Assembly (NCBI RefSeq): GCF_900167255.1
Contig: NZ_FUYB01000019.1
Span: 32,916 to 96,915 of the forward strand
Source of the DNA: Thiothrix eikelboomii
Lineage (GTDB): Bacteria; Pseudomonadota; Gammaproteobacteria; Thiotrichales; Thiotrichaceae
DNA: 64,000 nucleotides
Direction of reading: 5' to 3'
The position numbers and the translations under genes are program-made. Shown here one piece after another: positions 1 through 9,911 of this stretch. Position 1 is the stretch's first letter. Each line of letters opens with the position of its first letter. Under the pieces are notes generated by a model, which saw only the letters and a program-made list of their open reading frames with translations, was not told the DNA's origin and did no database searches.

Positions 1-428
1 ATGTTCAAGGTGAGCTAAGTCAGCAAGCTTGGTTGGATTTACTGTTTACTCATTGTATTGAGGCCAGCTTTCCAAACGACCGTTTGACCTTTATTTGTCA
101 TTATCCTGCTAAGCAAGCGGCTTTAGCACGGGTGCGCTTAGAAGAGGGTCAATGGGTCGCTGAGCGCTTTGAGGTGTATTTAGGGCCTTTAGAGCTGGGC
201 AATGGCTATCAAGAGCAGACAGATGCAGCGCAATTAGAGCGTGTTTTAGTCGCAGATGCCAAGCAGCAAACCCAAGCGCTGCCGCTGGATCTGCGCTTTA
301 TTGCTGCCGTACAAGCAGGTCTGCCTTTTTCTGCAGGCATTGCTTTAGGGGTAGATCGAATTTTATTGTGCCGCCTGCAAGCCAAGCAATTGCCAAGCCT
401 GCTTAGTTTTGCGTGGGAACTAGCGTAA
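1..428 (+). CDS. epmA: EF-P beta-lysylation ligase EpmA, C-terminal part
   Basis: The gene enters from the left edge; its frame (codons starting at base 3) is open back to the edge, so the start lies outside. EpmA is a class II lysyl-tRNA-synthetase paralogue that attaches (R)-beta-lysine to elongation factor P. What is visible is the end of the catalytic domain: an AERFEVY...LGPLELGNGYQE stretch typical of EpmA/LysS, and the class II motif 3 region GIALGVDRILL with its Arg. The protein ends soon after motif 3, as EpmA does, with no added domain. The identification relies on similarity to the E. coli PoxA/GenX C-terminus. A true LysS is less likely because the segment after the GNGYQE motif is short and EpmA-like. 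Confidence 0.85.
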   Translation, partial: VQGELSQQAWLDLLFTHCIEASFPNDRLTFICHYPAKQAALARVRLEEGQWVAERFEVYLGPLELGNGYQEQTDAAQLERVLVADAKQQTQALPLDLRFIAAVQAGLPFSAGIALGVDRILLCRLQAKQLPSLLSFAWELA

Positions 429-483
429 GTGCCTATAGAACTGCACAATGCGCGCTTCTATTTTGAGTTTTAAGGAGATAGTT

Positions 484-819
484 ATGAGTTTTTTTATTTC
501 TGATGCAATGGCTCAAGCAGCACCAGCCGGTCCTGCAGGAGGTGGTTTAATTGAAATGGTCTTGATGATGGGCGTGTTTTTCGCCATCATGTATTTTATG
601 ATCATTCGTCCCCAGCAAAAGCGTGCCAAAGATCATAAAACTATGTTAGAAGCGCTCAGCAAAGGGGATGAAGTCGTCACTGGCGGCGGGATGTTAGGTA
701 AAGTTGCACACATTGGTGATAATTTTATCCAAGTCGAAATCGCTGACAATGTGCAAATCAAAGTACAAAAGCAAGCTATTGCCTCTGTACTACCCAAAGG
801 ATCTTTGAAAAACGCTTGA
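484..819 (+). CDS. yajC: Sec translocon accessory protein YajC
   Basis: A small inner-membrane protein (111 aa) that associates with SecDF-YidC. One hydrophobic helix lies at about residues 20-42, followed by the family hallmark IIRPQQKRAKDHK and a basic cytoplasmic tail with the GGGMLGKVAHIGD motif. The ATG at 484 is preferred over an in-frame ATG at 448 because a strong AAGGAG lies at 472-477 and the protein then begins like known YajC, with a short N-terminus before the helix. It is followed by secD and secF on the same strand, the usual yajC-secD-secF order. Between yajC and secD there is an unusually strong hairpin. Confidence 0.95.
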   Translation: MSFFISDAMAQAAPAGPAGGGLIEMVLMMGVFFAIMYFMIIRPQQKRAKDHKTMLEALSKGDEVVTGGGMLGKVAHIGDNFIQVEIADNVQIKVQKQAIASVLPKGSLKNA

Positions 820-843
820 TTTTTCTCCTTTTAGACCCGCTCG

Positions 844-876
844 CCTAGGCTGTGCTGTTGAGCTTCTCAGCCTAGG
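844..876 (+). other. Perfect hairpin between yajC and secD
   Basis: Arms CCTAGGCTG (844-852) and CAGCCTAGG (868-876) pair perfectly over 9 bp with a 15-nt loop, just before the secD start. There is no U-run after it, so it does not look like a normal terminator. It may be an RNA processing or stabilising structure, or a partial attenuator that sets yajC to secDF ratios. Its function is inferred only. Confidence 0.5.
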
Positions 877-897
877 GGCTTGTTTTGGAATATAACA

Positions 898-2763
898 ATG
901 AACCGCTATCCAGTCTGGAAGTATGTGATGATTGCGATCATTCTTTTGATCGGCATTATCTACTCCATCCCTAACTTTTTCCCTTCTGAACCCGCTGTTC
1001 AAATCAGCGCTAAAACTGAACAGCCCATTGATCCAGCTGAGATGCAGCGCTTTGAACAAGTTTTAAAAGATCAAGGTTTAAGCTTCCGCGCCAGTGAAAA
1101 TAATGGCTCACAGGCCTTATTCCGCTTCGCAGATACTGATGTGCAATTGCAAGCCTCAGAAGCTTTAAAGACAGCGGTAGGTGATAAATATATCGTTGCC
1201 CTTAATCTGGCTCAATCGACTCCGCAGTTTCTACGCGCTCTGCATGCTAATCCGATGTATTTAGGCTTAGACCTGCGTGGTGGGGTGCACTTCTTAATGG
1301 AAGTGGATATGAATGCAGCCAAGGACAAAGCCTATGAGCGCTATGAAGATGAATTTCGTGATAGCTTACGTGAAGCCAAATTAACCTATTTAGGCATCGC
1401 ACGTGAAGGGGATCAACTAGTTACTAAATTCAAAACTGAGCAAGAGCGGGATGCAGCAGCCCCCGTATTAAGTAAGCCCTATATCAATAATGAGCTGATC
1501 TGGGACAGGAAAGAAGCGGATGGTGTCTTTATCCTCACCGCCACCATGTCCCCCCAGAATCTATTAAATATTGAACGCTTTGCGATTCAACAAAACATCA
1601 CCACCTTACGTAAGCGCGTCAATGAATTAGGGGTCGCTGAACCGGTTATTCAACAACAAGGCAAAGGCCGGATTGTGGTGCAATTGCCCGGGGTGCAAGA
1701 TACTGTACGTGCTAAGGAAATTTTAGGGGCAACCGCCACTTTAGAGTTTCGCTTAGTCGATGATGCTGGCAATGATCCTCAACAAGCCCAAAGCTCTGGA
1801 CGTGCGCCGATTGGTTTACAGCTCTATAAAGAGCGTGACGGCACACCGATTCTCTTAAAGCGCAAAGTCATGCTCACGGGTGAATACATTACTGATGCTA
1901 GCTCTGGCTTTGATCAAAATAACCAACCTTCAGTGAATATTACTTTAGATGGCAATGGTGCTAGCCGTTTCAGTAAAGCGACCGGTGAGAATGTCCAAAA
2001 ACTCATGGCCGTGGTTTATATTGAAACTAAATTCCAAGAAGTCGAAGTAGATGGACAGAAAGTCCGTAAGCCTGTCAAAACGGAAGAAGTCATCAATGTA
2101 GCACGTATTCAAGAGCAGTTAAGTAAGCGCTTCCAAATTACTGGGCTGGATTCAACCAAAGAAGCCCGTGATTTAGCTTTACTACTGCGGGCAGGTGCCT
2201 TAGCTGCACCGCTTTATATTATTGAAGAACGTACCGTTGGCCCAAGCATGGGCAAAGAGAATATCGAAAAAGGTTTTAAATCTAATATTTGGGGCTTTGT
2301 AGCGGTCGTTATTTTCATGGTGATTTATTACCGTGTATTTGGGGTTATTTCGAGTATTTCTTTAGCAGTGAATGGCTTTTTATTATTCGCACTGCTCTCG
2401 ATGATTCAAGCGACTTTAACGCTACCGGGTATGGCAGCGATTGCCCTAACCCTAGGGATGGCGATTGATGCCAACGTCTTGATTAATGAACGGATTCGTG
2501 AAGAACTACGGGGTGGTGCATCCCCACAAGTGGCCATTAATGCGGGTTATGAACGCGCTTGGGGCACGATTTTAGACTCGAATCTAACTAATTTAATTGC
2601 AGGGATTGCCCTCTTTATGTTGGGTTCTGGTCCAGTCCGTGGTTTTGCGGTGGTACTCTGCTTAGGTATTTTGACCTCCATGTTTAGTGCGGTGACTGTT
2701 TCGCGTGCCTTAACCAATTTAGTGTATGGCTATCGCAAACGTTTAACTGATATTTCAATATAA
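898..2763 (+). CDS. secD: Protein translocase subunit SecD
   Basis: Inner-membrane RND-type subunit that uses the proton gradient to pull preproteins through SecYEG. The protein has 622 aa, a normal length. An N-terminal helix (about residues 8-25) is followed by the large periplasmic region beginning with the conserved LGLDLRGGVHFLMEV motif. Five C-terminal helices carry VGPSMGKENIEKG and GMAIDANVLINERIREELR, the latter containing the conserved Asp of the proton path. The start at 898 (MNRYPVWKY) matches the family better than an alternative at 880. secF follows after 10 bases. Confidence 0.97.
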   Translation: MNRYPVWKYVMIAIILLIGIIYSIPNFFPSEPAVQISAKTEQPIDPAEMQRFEQVLKDQGLSFRASENNGSQALFRFADTDVQLQASEALKTAVGDKYIVALNLAQSTPQFLRALHANPMYLGLDLRGGVHFLMEVDMNAAKDKAYERYEDEFRDSLREAKLTYLGIAREGDQLVTKFKTEQERDAAAPVLSKPYINNELIWDRKEADGVFILTATMSPQNLLNIERFAIQQNITTLRKRVNELGVAEPVIQQQGKGRIVVQLPGVQDTVRAKEILGATATLEFRLVDDAGNDPQQAQSSGRAPIGLQLYKERDGTPILLKRKVMLTGEYITDASSGFDQNNQPSVNITLDGNGASRFSKATGENVQKLMAVVYIETKFQEVEVDGQKVRKPVKTEEVINVARIQEQLSKRFQITGLDSTKEARDLALLLRAGALAAPLYIIEERTVGPSMGKENIEKGFKSNIWGFVAVVIFMVIYYRVFGVISSISLAVNGFLLFALLSMIQATLTLPGMAAIALTLGMAIDANVLINERIREELRGGASPQVAINAGYERAWGTILDSNLTNLIAGIALFMLGSGPVRGFAVVLCLGILTSMFSAVTVSRALTNLVYGYRKRLTDISI

Positions 2764-2773
2764 GGGATTGATC

Positions 2774-3721
2774 ATGCTTGAATTTTTCCATTTCAAAAAA
2801 GACATTCCCTTTATGAAATATGGGAAGGTAACGACCCTAATTTCTTTAGGTACTTTTATCTTTGCGGTGTTTTTCTTGCTATATCGTGGCCTCAACTTAG
2901 GGGTCGACTTTACTGGTGGCACCGTGGTCGAGGTTCGTTATGCACAGGCTGCACCGATTGAGCACATTCGAGAAACCCTGAAAAATCAAGGCTTCTCAGA
3001 GGTCTTTGTCCAAAACTTCGGCTCCACTCAAGATGTCTTGATTCGCCTACCCGTTGAAGAAGGCAAATCTGGTGCTCAAGTCAGTGATCAGGTGATGAAA
3101 ACCCTCAAGGCCGATGCACCGGATGTTCAACTCAGCCGCGTCGAATTCGTTGGCCCCCAAGTCGGTCAAGAGTTGTATGAGAATGGTGGCTTAGCCCTAC
3201 TGCTCGTTGCGGCGGGCATTATTATTTATCTCTCCTTCCGCTTTGAATGGCGGTTTGCAGTGGCTGCCACCATTGCGAATATGCATGACGTAGTGATCAT
3301 TCTTGGTGTATTTGCCTTCTTCCAATGGCAGTTTGATTTAACCGTCTTAGCGGGTGTCTTGGCGATTTTGGGTTATTCCGTGAACGAATCGGTAGTCGTC
3401 TTTGATCGGGTGCGGGAAAATATTCGCAAAATGCGCGATACCAGCATTCTCGATATTATTGATAATGCGATCACTGCCACCATGTCCCGAACGATTATTA
3501 CGCATACCTCGACCCAAATTATGGTCTTAGCGATGTTTTTCTTTGGTGGTGAAGCTCTGCATAATTTCTCACTTGCACTGACGATTGGGATTATGTTCGG
3601 TATTTACTCTTCGGTGTTAGTCGCTTCACCTTTAGTCATGTTATTTGGCCTAAAACGTGAGCATTTGATTCCAAAAGAGAATGTGATTGAAGGGGCTAAT
3701 CCTGATGGTTCTGTAGTTTAA
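2774..3721 (+). CDS. secF: Protein translocase subunit SecF
   Basis: Partner of SecD in the SecDF complex. The protein has 315 aa and six membrane segments. The N-terminal motif GLNLGVDFTGGTVVEVRY and the fourth-helix motif GYSVNESVVVFDRVREN are both SecF signatures. A TTG six bases upstream is in frame, but the ATG at 2774 sits about 6 nt after AAGGGA (2762-2767) and gives the expected N-terminus. A strong terminator follows 20 bases after the stop and closes the yajC-secD-secF operon. Confidence 0.97.
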   Translation: MLEFFHFKKDIPFMKYGKVTTLISLGTFIFAVFFLLYRGLNLGVDFTGGTVVEVRYAQAAPIEHIRETLKNQGFSEVFVQNFGSTQDVLIRLPVEEGKSGAQVSDQVMKTLKADAPDVQLSRVEFVGPQVGQELYENGGLALLLVAAGIIIYLSFRFEWRFAVAATIANMHDVVIILGVFAFFQWQFDLTVLAGVLAILGYSVNESVVVFDRVRENIRKMRDTSILDIIDNAITATMSRTIITHTSTQIMVLAMFFFGGEALHNFSLALTIGIMFGIYSSVLVASPLVMLFGLKREHLIPKENVIEGANPDGSVV

Positions 3722-3740
3722 CTCAGCTCGCTCCAGTATA

Positions 3741-3768
3741 AAAAAGCCTAGCTTCCGGTAGGCTTTTT
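3741..3768 (+). terminator. Rho-independent terminator after secF
   Basis: AAAAAGCCTA (3741-3750) pairs with TAGGCTTTTT (3759-3768) around an 8-nt loop; the second arm ends in a U-run. It lies 20 bases after the secF stop. Confidence 0.9.
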
Positions 3769-3888
3769 ATTGAGCAATTTACTTTAGAATTTAAAATATT
3801 TAACAAATTTTTTTTGTTACGAACTTTTTTTGCTTAGATAATAGTGATATTGTTTTCAATATAAATTTCTCATGCAAAATAAATAACA

Positions 3889-4755
3889 ATGATGATGGAA
3901 TCTAAAGTGGCAGATGCCAGTCTGCAACATCTGTTATACATGGCTCAAATCGTTGAGGCACGTGATCCTTATACTGCTGGTCATCTCTGGCGTGTTGCTC
4001 AGTTTTCTAAACGATTAGGGCAAAGTTTAGGCATGAACAGTACCGACTTATTCCAACTGACACTCGGTGCTTATTTACATGATCTAGGCAAAATAACTGT
4101 TCCAGATCAGGTATTGAACAAGAAAGGACGCTTGGAATCTAGCGAGATCCTACAAATGCAAGCACATAGTTTAGCTGGCTATCGAATGCTAGCTCGATAT
4201 GAGCTTTCACAGCCTATTGCTATTCTGGCGCGTGATCACCATGAACACTGGGATGGCTGTGGTTATCCGCAGCAGTTAGACAGCACTCGTATTATCCTAG
4301 GTGCTCGGATCATCGGGCTGTGCGATACCTTAGATGCGATGACCTCCAACCGTCCTTATCGTGACGGTATGCCGCTGAAAGAGGCTCTAGAACTCATCTG
4401 GAGTGCGCGAAACATCCAGTTTGACCCCACTATAGTGGATGAATTCTTGAGGATTGATCAAGAGCAACTGCTGCACATCATTGGGCACAGTGACCTAAAC
4501 CGACCTTTGCTGTCCTGCCCCTATTGCGGCCCTGTCGTCGAGATGCCACCGGATGATCAACTCGCGACCTTCTGCCGCGTCTGTACAGGTAAATTCCATA
4601 TTCGGCGCGATAAAATTGGACGAGTTTGGCTAGAGGACTTCGATACCGTTCATGGCGGGCCTGAGAAAATGATTGCTGAACCCGATATGACGCATTTATC
4701 TACACTATTTGCTCTCGACCCAATCAGTCAGTCTATTAATAGCGGAACAACCTAG
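3889..4755 (+). CDS. HD-GYP domain protein with C-terminal zinc ribbon
   Basis: Probable cyclic-di-GMP phosphodiesterase acting in the cytoplasm, 288 aa. The HD-GYP domain fills residues 15-190: His32, the HD pair His64-Asp65 (YLHDLGKI), His117-His118 (DHHEHWDG) and the GYP motif at 125-127, followed by the usual NRPYR segment. After it comes CPYC (Cys210, Cys213) and CRVC (Cys229, Cys232), which looks like a four-cysteine zinc ribbon. No receiver or membrane domain is present, so the input may come through the ribbon. The 3780-3888 region upstream is very AT-rich and probably holds its promoter. It is convergent with pobA with only six bases between stops. Confidence 0.85.
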   Translation: MMMESKVADASLQHLLYMAQIVEARDPYTAGHLWRVAQFSKRLGQSLGMNSTDLFQLTLGAYLHDLGKITVPDQVLNKKGRLESSEILQMQAHSLAGYRMLARYELSQPIAILARDHHEHWDGCGYPQQLDSTRIILGARIIGLCDTLDAMTSNRPYRDGMPLKEALELIWSARNIQFDPTIVDEFLRIDQEQLLHIIGHSDLNRPLLSCPYCGPVVEMPPDDQLATFCRVCTGKFHIRRDKIGRVWLEDFDTVHGGPEKMIAEPDMTHLSTLFALDPISQSINSGTT

Positions 4756-4761
4756 ATGCAA

Positions 4762-5976
<1,215 letters not shown>

Positions 5977-6037
5977 CTAACTCCTCCTAAAACATGAGCT
6001 TGCATCATCGGGTATAAGTTCTATTCAAAGAATGAAC

Positions 6038-6086
6038 AGGCTTAGCAAACGCTTGTACTTTTGAAGCAATCTTCTAAACTAAGCCT
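6038..6086. promoter_or_regulatory. Inverted repeat in the pobA-pobR intergenic region
   Basis: AGGCTTAG (6038-6045) and CTAAGCCT (6079-6086) form a perfect 8-bp inverted repeat with 33 nt between, centred in the 133-bp gap between the divergent pobA and pobR. The position fits an activator or autoregulatory site for PobR. Only the repeat is seen; binding is inferred. Confidence 0.4.
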
Positions 6087-6109
6087 AGTAAGATGGATGA
6101 GAGAGAATT

Positions 6110-7015
6110 ATGCGCCGTGTTCGACAACAGCCGATCCCACAATTTGCCCTCTATGGCGAAAGCAGCCTAAAACAACAGCCCGGCTTAGTCCATATTGAAG
6201 ATATTGCTGATCGTAGCCGCGAACATGATTGGTTAATCAAGCCCCATCGACATACACGACTGTTTCAAATTTTGTTATTAATCAAGGGTAAGTTACAAGT
6301 TCAATTAGATGAATCTAGTCAAGAACTCAAGGGTAATTGGGCGGTTAGCATTCCCCCCGGTTGCGTGCATAGCTTTCAATTTCCAGCCGATACCCAAGGT
6401 ATCGTCCTGAGTGCAGAAGCCTCTTTATTCAGCTTACAGACCCAACAATTCCAAAGTCTAACCGCCTTATTAACCAACCCACATACGGTCAACTTTGAAG
6501 AACAAGATGTACTTTTTGCGCAAGTTCAAACGTATTTAGCACTGATTCGCCAAGAACTAAAGCAAGCCTATACCGGTCAAGAAGCCATGCTGAGTTGGCT
6601 GCTGGCGACCCTGCTCATGAGTTTGTGGCGACAATTGCAGTACACCGATACACAAATGCACAGCAATCCGAAAAGTAGTCAAACCTTTCAACACTTCAGG
6701 CAGTTACTAGAGGCTCATTATCGTGAGCAATGGGAGGTACAAACCTATGCGGATGCTTTACATACTTCGGTATCTAGCTTAAATCGCTTATGCCAAGAAA
6801 AAGCGGGGAGTAGCGTTAAAGGTCTGCTGCAAGAACGTTTATTGCTAGAAGCTAAACGACGTTTAATCTATACCCAAGAGTCTTTAGAGCGAATTGCCGA
6901 CTCTTTAGGATTTAAAGATCCCGCTTATTTCTCACGCTTTTTTAAAAAATTAGCGGGTCTACCACCGAGTGATTATCGAAAAGCTAAATACTTAGAGATG
7001 GGTACGAGCGAATAA
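6110..7015 (+). CDS. pobR: AraC-family regulator, probable pobA activator
   Basis: The protein has 301 aa: an N-terminal cupin-type sensor (PHRHTRLFQILLL, with an SIPPGCVHSFQFP cupin strand) and a C-terminal AraC double helix-turn-helix at about residues 205-295 (TSVSSLNRLCQEKAGSS and ERIADSLGFKDPAYFSRFFKKLAGLPPSDYR). It is transcribed away from pobA. AraC-type PobR proteins activate pobA in response to 4-hydroxybenzoate, and the gene arrangement supports the same role here. The gene symbol rests on context. Confidence 0.8.
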   Translation: MRRVRQQPIPQFALYGESSLKQQPGLVHIEDIADRSREHDWLIKPHRHTRLFQILLLIKGKLQVQLDESSQELKGNWAVSIPPGCVHSFQFPADTQGIVLSAEASLFSLQTQQFQSLTALLTNPHTVNFEEQDVLFAQVQTYLALIRQELKQAYTGQEAMLSWLLATLLMSLWRQLQYTDTQMHSNPKSSQTFQHFRQLLEAHYREQWEVQTYADALHTSVSSLNRLCQEKAGSSVKGLLQERLLLEAKRRLIYTQESLERIADSLGFKDPAYFSRFFKKLAGLPPSDYRKAKYLEMGTSE

Positions 7016-7091
7016 GATGTAACCAACACGAGGCCTGAACTAAGGTAAATGACCGTTGATTTTCACAAGGCTTATTTTTTGAAAATGACCA

Positions 7092-7745
7092 TTAAAACGC
7101 AGGCAAGCATTCAAACTTCAAGTCTACTTGCGTCACGGGATGCTGGAATCCTAACTGCCAAGCATGTAATAACAAGCGATCTGCTTTAGCTTTTAATTCA
7201 GCAGGGGCGTATAACTCATCCCCTACGATCGGATGCCCTAAACTCATCAGGTGCACCCGCAATTGATGCGAACGCCCCGTAAAAGGCTCTAGCTCAACAC
7301 GGCTTAGATCTGTATTCGCATCATAGGATAATAAGCGATAACGGGTCAGTGAAGGCTTGCCCTGTTCAAAATCGACCTTATGCTTAGGACGATTTGGCCA
7401 ATCTAACAGCAGTGGTAAATTAATTTCACCTTCCTCCTGCTTGAGTTGCCCGCCCACTACCGCGAGATAACGCTTATGTACCGTTCGTTGTTGAAACAAA
7501 ATACTTAAAGCACTTTGCATGGCCTTGCCACGTGCCATCAGTAGCAAACCCGAAGTATCCATATCCAAGCGATGCACAATCAACGCATCAGGATAAGCTT
7601 GCATGACACGGTTAATCAGACAATCTTGTTTATCTTCGCCCCGCCCTGGAACCGATAATAAACCGGCTGGCTTATTCACCACGAGCAAGTATTCATCTAG
7701 GTAGTAAAGGTCTAAGCCAGTATCGGCTGGAGGTCTATAAATCAT
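7092..7745 (-). CDS. rluA: RluA-type pseudouridine synthase
   Basis: Isomerises uridine to pseudouridine in 23S rRNA (position 746 in E. coli) and in some tRNAs (position 32). The protein has 217 aa, close to E. coli RluA and lacking an S4 domain, which argues for RluA over RluC or RluD. The catalytic motif HRLDMDTSG with its Asp is present, as are VNKPAGLLSVPGR, WPNRPKHKV and GRSHQLRVHL. The ATG at 7745 gives the RluA-like start MIYRPPAD; an in-frame start eight codons earlier is less likely. It lies between pobR and the K+ channel gene and is not obviously in an operon. Confidence 0.88.
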   Translation of the reverse strand: MIYRPPADTGLDLYYLDEYLLVVNKPAGLLSVPGRGEDKQDCLINRVMQAYPDALIVHRLDMDTSGLLLMARGKAMQSALSILFQQRTVHKRYLAVVGGQLKQEEGEINLPLLLDWPNRPKHKVDFEQGKPSLTRYRLLSYDANTDLSRVELEPFTGRSHQLRVHLMSLGHPIVGDELYAPAELKAKADRLLLHAWQLGFQHPVTQVDLKFECLPAF

Positions 7746-7798
7746 GTTGGTCTTATACCACAAAATCACGTTATCTTATCTATATCCCCCGTAGCTAA

Positions 7799-8818
7799 AT
7801 GAGAACAACACCCATGTGGCCGACACGCTCGCAATTGTATACTTGCTTAGAGCAAGCTGATAGTAGCCCCATCGCTCGGTGGCTGGATTATAGCTTGACC
7901 AGCTTAATCATTTTGAATGTGATTGCTGTTGTCTTGGCCTCTGAAGCGGCCATCTACCAACGCTTCGCTCAGGCTTTTAACTATTTTGAACTTTTTTCCG
8001 TGCTGGTTTTTACTATCGAATATGTCCTTAGGGTTTGGCTAAGCCCACAATCACCCCAGAAAAAATACCAGTCAGCGCTATGGGGGCGCTTACGCTATCT
8101 GATCACGCCAATGGCTGTGATTGATCTATTGGCTATTTTACCTTTTTATTTAGGTACAATGTTTGGAGTGACAGATCTACGTATCCTGCGTAGCTTACGT
8201 TTATTGCGGGTTTTCAAACTCACCCGCCACTCTCAATCAATAGCCTTATTCATCAAAGTGTTACAGCAAGAAGCTGAAAACCTCATCTCGGCTATTTTAG
8301 TATTCTGTGTATTAATTTTACTGGCAGCGGCGAGCATGCATTTTGTTGAGGGCGAACAACAACCCGAAGAGTTTGGCAGCGTTTTGCGTGCGCTCTGGTG
8401 GTCGACCGTGACTTTAGCCACGATTGGCTATGGGGATGTGGTACCACTTACTCCTTTAGGCAAACTCTTAGCTAGTTTTATTATTATCACAGGAGTAGCG
8501 ATTGCCGCTTTACCCACGGCCATTCTCGCTTCAGGCTTTATGAATGAACTCATCCATCGCCGGAATATCTTTCGAATGGAAGTCATTCAAGCTTTAGAGC
8601 AAGATCATTTAAAATTTGCCGATCTACGCCATTTGGAACACTTACGCTTAAAGATTGGCATTAGCCATGCCGATGCACGCTTAATTTTTGAAGAGGTCAA
8701 ACAAACCGCTTGGCTACAAACCCATCTAAACTGCCCTCATTGCCACCAAGCCTTAATGATCCGTCATCCGGTTGGACAAATCCACCTCAGCGCCTCTGAG
8801 CCACTAGCTGAACCTTAA
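7799..8818 (+). CDS. Voltage-gated potassium channel (Kv type)
   Basis: Six-helix K+ channel subunit of 339 aa in the inner membrane. Helices S1-S4 span about residues 28-145; S4 is RILRSLRLLRVFKLTRH, with Arg/Lys at every third position as in a voltage sensor. The selectivity filter TIGYGD is at 208-213, between S5 and S6. The cytoplasmic tail ends with a CPHCH cluster that could bind metal but lacks a second full CxxC. The gene is isolated and converges on murB 25 bases away. An alternative start is the ATG at 7814. The ion gated in vivo and the physiological role are not evident from context. Confidence 0.88.
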   Translation: MRTTPMWPTRSQLYTCLEQADSSPIARWLDYSLTSLIILNVIAVVLASEAAIYQRFAQAFNYFELFSVLVFTIEYVLRVWLSPQSPQKKYQSALWGRLRYLITPMAVIDLLAILPFYLGTMFGVTDLRILRSLRLLRVFKLTRHSQSIALFIKVLQQEAENLISAILVFCVLILLAAASMHFVEGEQQPEEFGSVLRALWWSTVTLATIGYGDVVPLTPLGKLLASFIIITGVAIAALPTAILASGFMNELIHRRNIFRMEVIQALEQDHLKFADLRHLEHLRLKIGISHADARLIFEEVKQTAWLQTHLNCPHCHQALMIRHPVGQIHLSASEPLAEP

Positions 8819-8843
8819 GATCGTTTCAGACCTCAAATGATAC

Positions 8844-9857
8844 TCAGCCACCGATCAGATTCGGCTCAGGTTCTAAACTCACGCCAAATTGCTCTTGCAC
8901 AGCAGCCATAATCCGCTGTGCAAACTGCCAAATTTCAGCGCCACTGGCTTGACCGTGATTAACTAGCACCAAAGCATGCTGCTCATAAGTCCCTGCATCG
9001 CCTACGCGCTTACCCTTCCAGCCACCTTGATCAATCAACCAACCTGCCGATAATTTTACCTGATCGCCCTGTACCCAACCCGGACAGTTAGGATAGTTTG
9101 CTTTAAGCGCAGCAAACTTTGCAGCCGACACTAAGGGATTTTTAAAGAAACTACCTGCATTCCCAATCACCGCTGGATCAGGCAACTTGCTTTGACGTAG
9201 GCTAATAATCGCCGCACTAATCGTGCGTGCATCGAGGGTTTTCCCTGCTAACTGCTCACTGACACCGGCATAATTTGTTTTCCAGCTAGCTTGTTTAGGT
9301 AAGCGGAAAGTTACTGCGGCAATCAGCCAACGCCCCGGCTCGACGGATTTAAAATGACTATCTCGATAAGCAAAGGCACAGTCTTCTAAACTGAATTTAC
9401 GCAGCTCGGCAGTACGCCAATCCAAGGCATCTAATTCATAAAAATGATCTTTCAGCTCGACCCCATACGCACCAATATTTTGCAAAGGAGCAGCCCCGAC
9501 TGTCCCCGGAATCAACGATAAATTCTCTAAACCCGCATAACCTTGTGCTATCGTCCAGCGCACAAACTCATGCCAATTCTCACCTGCACCAGCTCGCACA
9601 TAGACAAAATCTTTATCCTCAGCAAGCAGCCGACGCTCCTCCAAACCTACTTGCACAACTAGACCCGGAAAGTCTGCAATAAATAGCATATTGCTACCAC
9701 CGCCTAAGAACAACACGGGTAGCTCGGGATGCTCACGTCGCCACAACATCACTGATTTAAGCCCACCGAGTGTGCGTAAGCTACAGAAATAACGCGCTTG
9801 CACGGCAACCCCAAAGGTATTGAGTGCTTTTAATGAGTAGTGTTCATACATTTTCAT
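8844..9857 (-). CDS. murB: UDP-N-acetylenolpyruvoylglucosamine reductase MurB
   Basis: FAD-dependent reductase for the second step of peptidoglycan precursor synthesis, giving UDP-MurNAc. It is the type I (E. coli-like) form. FAD motifs LFLGGGSNMLF, GAGENWHEFV and SLIPGTVGAAPLQNIGAYGVE are present, as are GNAGSFFKNP with the catalytic Ser, the type I YRDS...K region, and the C-terminal EPEPNLIG with the active-site Glu. The frame is open upstream to 9893; starts at 9866, 9857 and 9851 are possible. I chose 9857 because family members begin about five residues before SLKALNTFG. It follows the histidine kinase gene on the same strand after about 55 bases. Confidence 0.93.
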   Translation of the reverse strand: MKMYEHYSLKALNTFGVAVQARYFCSLRTLGGLKSVMLWRREHPELPVLFLGGGSNMLFIADFPGLVVQVGLEERRLLAEDKDFVYVRAGAGENWHEFVRWTIAQGYAGLENLSLIPGTVGAAPLQNIGAYGVELKDHFYELDALDWRTAELRKFSLEDCAFAYRDSHFKSVEPGRWLIAAVTFRLPKQASWKTNYAGVSEQLAGKTLDARTISAAIISLRQSKLPDPAVIGNAGSFFKNPLVSAAKFAALKANYPNCPGWVQGDQVKLSAGWLIDQGGWKGKRVGDAGTYEQHALVLVNHGQASGAEIWQFAQRIMAAVQEQFGVSLEPEPNLIGG

Positions 9858-9911
9858 GCGATGCATTGTGGCGCGAGCGGTTAGGCGGTGCAACAGGATT
9901 TAAATACCCGT

